Part shown: piece by piece, positions 62,055-64,000 of the stretch | Numbering within the stretch: the first letter of the stretch is position 1 | Layout of the letters: each line of letters opens with the position of its first letter | Source: Pontibacter mucosus | Lineage (GTDB): Bacteria > Bacteroidota > Bacteroidia > Cytophagales > Hymenobacteraceae | Direction: 5' to 3' | DNA length: 64,000 nt | Assembly (NCBI RefSeq): GCF_003054055.1 | Contig: NZ_QBKI01000003.1 | Span: forward strand, 1-64,000 | Program-made: the position numbers and the translations under genes | Notes under the pieces: generated by a model | The model's database searches: none | The model's input: the letters and a program-made list of their open reading frames with translations, nothing else | What the model was told of the DNA's origin: nothing

Positions 62055-63389
62055 CTACTTGAGCAGTTTTTTGATGATCCTGGCCAGTTCCCCTGTCAGG
62101 GCCTCGCGGGAGAAGCGGGAGTGGTTGATGTAGGGCAGGTCCAGGTTGGGGTTTATTTTCCAGGCGCGGCTCAGCTGCGTCATGTGGTCGAGCATCAGGT
62201 CATAGGCGGTGTAGTGGAACAGACGGCCGGCCCCGCACTCGTCGATGATGTGGTCCATGTCGGAGTGCACCGGCCCTAAGGCAATGATGTGCTTGTTGGA
62301 GGCCAGGTACTCAAACAGCTTGCCCGGCACATTGGCGTATACATTCTCCACATCGGCTATGGCCAGGAACAGCACCGTGCTCTCCATCATATACTTAATG
62401 GCCTCCTGGTGCGGCACGTAAGGTATAAACTCCGTGATGCCCAGCACACCGGCCTTCTCGATGCGCTTCTTCATCCCTTCCGACACCTTGCCCACAAAGC
62501 GCAATTTGTAGTTTATCTCGCTGTGCACCGAAAGCAGGTGGGCCAGCACCTTCAAAAACACATCGATGTTGTACTGCTCGGTGATAGTTCCGGTATAGGT
62601 TATCAGAAACTCATCCTTGGGAGGGTTGCTGGGATAAGTGAAGTCGGCTCCGTCATACCCATTGGTGATAACATGCAGCTTGCGGGCATCTATACTTGCC
62701 GGCTTGTTGAGGAAGAGGCGCTTGGTATCCTCGCTTGTCACAATCACGGCGTCTGCCTGCTCCAGCACCTGTCGCTCATACTTCTGGTCGAGGCGTTTGG
62801 CAAGAGGCGTGTGCAGCAGCTGGTCGTAGTAATGGATGTTGGTCCAGGGGTCGCGCAGGTCGGCTACCCAGGGCAGGTTATACTTTTGCTTCAGCTTCAG
62901 GCCGATCAGCTGCGTGGAGTGCGGCGGGCTGGTCGTGACGATGGCTTTATACTTGCCACTCTGCAACAATTCCTCCGCCTTGCGTATAGCATGCTTGTTC
63001 CAGCCCACGCGGGCGTCGGGTATGAACAGGTTGCCGCGCACAAACTTGAAGATCTTGTCTACCAGCGTGTCCTTGGCCTGCTGGTTGGCAAAGCCGCTGT
63101 AGGGAATCTCCTTTTTGCCGGACAGTTTTTTATAGTACTCGAAAGGCTCTGAGGTGGCCGTGCGGTACACCGGCAGCTCGGCGGGAACTTCCTCGGCAAA
63201 GGATTCGTCCAGAAGGGGATAGGAGGCCTGTTTCTCATCTACCGTCAGCACGGTGGGCCGCACGCCAAACTGGGGCAGGTACTTACAAAACTTAAGCCCA
63301 CGCTGCACGCCCGGCCCTCCGGATGGCGGCCAGTAGTAGGAGATGTAAAGTATGTCTGTCAGTTCAGTTTCTTTCAAAGCGGTCGGCAA
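62055..63389 (-). CDS. glycosyltransferase family 4-like protein
   Basis: A 444-residue GT-B glycosyltransferase. N-terminal half: ILYISYYWPPSGGPGVQRGLKFCKYL with the acceptor-side fold; C-terminal half: ITYTGTITEQYNIDVFLKVL, RFVGKVSEGMKK, and the donor-binding motif PGKLFEYLASNKHIIALG (GT4 EX7E-like, with Glu in FEYLAS). The donor sugar is unknown. It stands alone, opposite to ffh. A TATATTTG -7 element is on its strand at 63404-63411, 15 bases before the start. Confidence 0.87.
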   Translation of the reverse strand: MPTALKETELTDILYISYYWPPSGGPGVQRGLKFCKYLPQFGVRPTVLTVDEKQASYPLLDESFAEEVPAELPVYRTATSEPFEYYKKLSGKKEIPYSGFANQQAKDTLVDKIFKFVRGNLFIPDARVGWNKHAIRKAEELLQSGKYKAIVTTSPPHSTQLIGLKLKQKYNLPWVADLRDPWTNIHYYDQLLHTPLAKRLDQKYERQVLEQADAVIVTSEDTKRLFLNKPASIDARKLHVITNGYDGADFTYPSNPPKDEFLITYTGTITEQYNIDVFLKVLAHLLSVHSEINYKLRFVGKVSEGMKKRIEKAGVLGITEFIPYVPHQEAIKYMMESTVLFLAIADVENVYANVPGKLFEYLASNKHIIALGPVHSDMDHIIDECGAGRLFHYTAYDLMLDHMTQLSRAWKINPNLDLPYINHSRFSREALTGELARIIKKLLK

Positions 63390-63536
63390 TAGGCGTTAGC
63401 TTTCAAATATAGTGAATAAATGTTTCACAAAAGGCTTTACGCAGCAATGTATCGGCTGTTGTGGCTATACTTTGCAGGGCCGGAAGCGTAAATTCTGATG
63501 TTGTGCAATAAAGTGGTAAGTATTCCTGAGAATCCT

Positions 63537-63544
63537 TACTTTTG
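63537..63544 (+). promoter_or_regulatory. -7 element before ffh
   Basis: TACTTTTG, exact TAnnTTTG, ends 20 bases before the ffh start and matches the -7 element of the SRP RNA gene. No TTG at the standard spacing was found. Confidence 0.5.
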
Positions 63545-63564
63545 TAGGTAAATCCAGAAAAAAG

Positions 63565-64000
63565 ATGTTCGATAATTTAAGTAACAAACTAGACCGCGCC
63601 TTTAAAACGCTTAAAGGCCAGGGAAGCATTACCGAAATTAACGTAGCCCAGACCATCAAGGAGGTGCGCCGCGCCCTGGTGGATGCCGACGTAAACTATA
63701 AAGTAGCCAAGACTGTCACCGATAACATCAAGGAGAAGGCCATGGGCCGTGATGTACTGATCGCCGTATCGCCGGGCCAGTTGATGGTGAAGATCATGCA
63801 CGAGGAGCTGACCGAACTGATGGGCGGGGAGAAGCAGGACATCAACCTGAAGGGCGATCCGGCAATTATCCTGATTTCCGGTCTACAGGGCTCTGGAAAA
63901 ACAACGTTTACCGGCAAGCTGGCTAATTATATTAAAAGGCAAGGTCGCTCTGTGATGGTGGCAGCCTGCGACGTGTATCGTCCGGCCGCGATTACGCAGC
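63565..64000 (+). CDS. ffh: signal recognition particle protein Ffh (5' part, runs off the window)
   Basis: The first 145 codons of the SRP GTPase; the frame stays open to the last base. The N domain begins MFDNLSNKLDRAFKTLKGQG, with EVRRALVDADVNYKVAK and a helical bundle; the G domain starts with the P loop GLQGSGKTT (about 108-116) and continues to ACDVYRPAAI. Ffh binds the SRP RNA encoded at 46556-46650 and carries ribosome-nascent chains to FtsY. The M domain lies outside the window. Confidence 0.97.
   Translation, partial: MFDNLSNKLDRAFKTLKGQGSITEINVAQTIKEVRRALVDADVNYKVAKTVTDNIKEKAMGRDVLIAVSPGQLMVKIMHEELTELMGGEKQDINLKGDPAIILISGLQGSGKTTFTGKLANYIKRQGRSVMVAACDVYRPAAITQ

Noticed and set aside
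1..64000. Prophage or integrative element
   Set aside because: No integrase, structural phage gene, relaxase or transposase was found; the single tRNA gene shows no adjacent integrase or direct repeat of its 3' end.

Overview
The window looks like chromosomal DNA from a gliding, pigment-sensing member of the Bacteroidota, most likely Cytophagales/Hymenobacteraceae (Pontibacter-like). The evidence is the gliding genes gldA, gldF, gldG and gldC, several promoters of the Bacteroidota form TTTG-N19-TAnnTTTG (best at the SRP RNA, tRNA-Glu and nucleoside-transporter genes), many lipoproteins, and a G+C content of roughly half. The genus is an inference. No phage, plasmid, insertion sequence or CRISPR array was seen.

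Layout. 1-1.6 kb: a hexamer tandem repeat, two small membrane proteins and a TetR regulator. 2.2-8.5 kb: a vanadium-haloperoxidase-like lipoprotein, a sulfatase lipoprotein and a MacB/FtsX-type permease, an AT-richer accessory stretch. 8.7-15.5 kb: tRNA-Glu, a transglutaminase-like membrane protein, an unknown lipoprotein, an FRG-domain protein, manganese catalase, a DUF3298 lipoprotein and a radical SAM protein. 15.5-24 kb: pyruvate carboxylase and a bacteriophytochrome kinase followed by an IsdG-like monooxygenase, separated by long repeat-rich spacers. 24-29.8 kb: TPR protein, etfBA, bifunctional nuclease, nucleoside transporter, and the mlaFE lipid-transport pair. 29.9-37.8 kb: two short-chain dehydrogenases, gldA-gldF-gldG, dnaN and a sensor kinase. 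37.8-49.8 kb: an endonuclease-like lipoprotein, gldC, dcd, hemL, a TPR/periplasmic-binding protein, guaA, the SRP RNA gene, fructose-6-phosphate aldolase, ftsE and a DegT aminotransferase. 50.1-59.9 kb: a minus-strand operon with a full pseudaminic acid pathway (pseB, pseC, pseF, a pseG-pseH fusion, pseI), then a glycosyltransferase-like protein, a polysaccharide deacetylase and a flippase. 60-64 kb: an acyl-CoA synthetase broken by a one-base frameshift, a family 4 glycosyltransferase and the start of ffh.

The most unusual signal is not a gene. The heptamer AAGTATA (reverse complement TATACTT) occurs roughly 150 times by eye outside the opening tandem array, against about eight expected for any 7-mer counted on both strands. 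It lies in genes on both strands and in all reading frames, in spacers, and as inverted pairs inside terminator stems, in the manner of DNA uptake or genome-architecture words. Spacers also hold several dispersed repeat families: a ~120-bp palindromic element (three copies), a ~430-bp structured element in two inverted copies 22 kb apart, a MITE-like 125-bp element, and spacers built from reiterated short words.

Functionally, the pse operon should make and export a surface glycan carrying pseudaminic acid. The gld genes support gliding. The phytochrome/IsdG pair suggests light sensing with a non-standard neighbour for bilin supply. The rest is mostly core metabolism and information processing.
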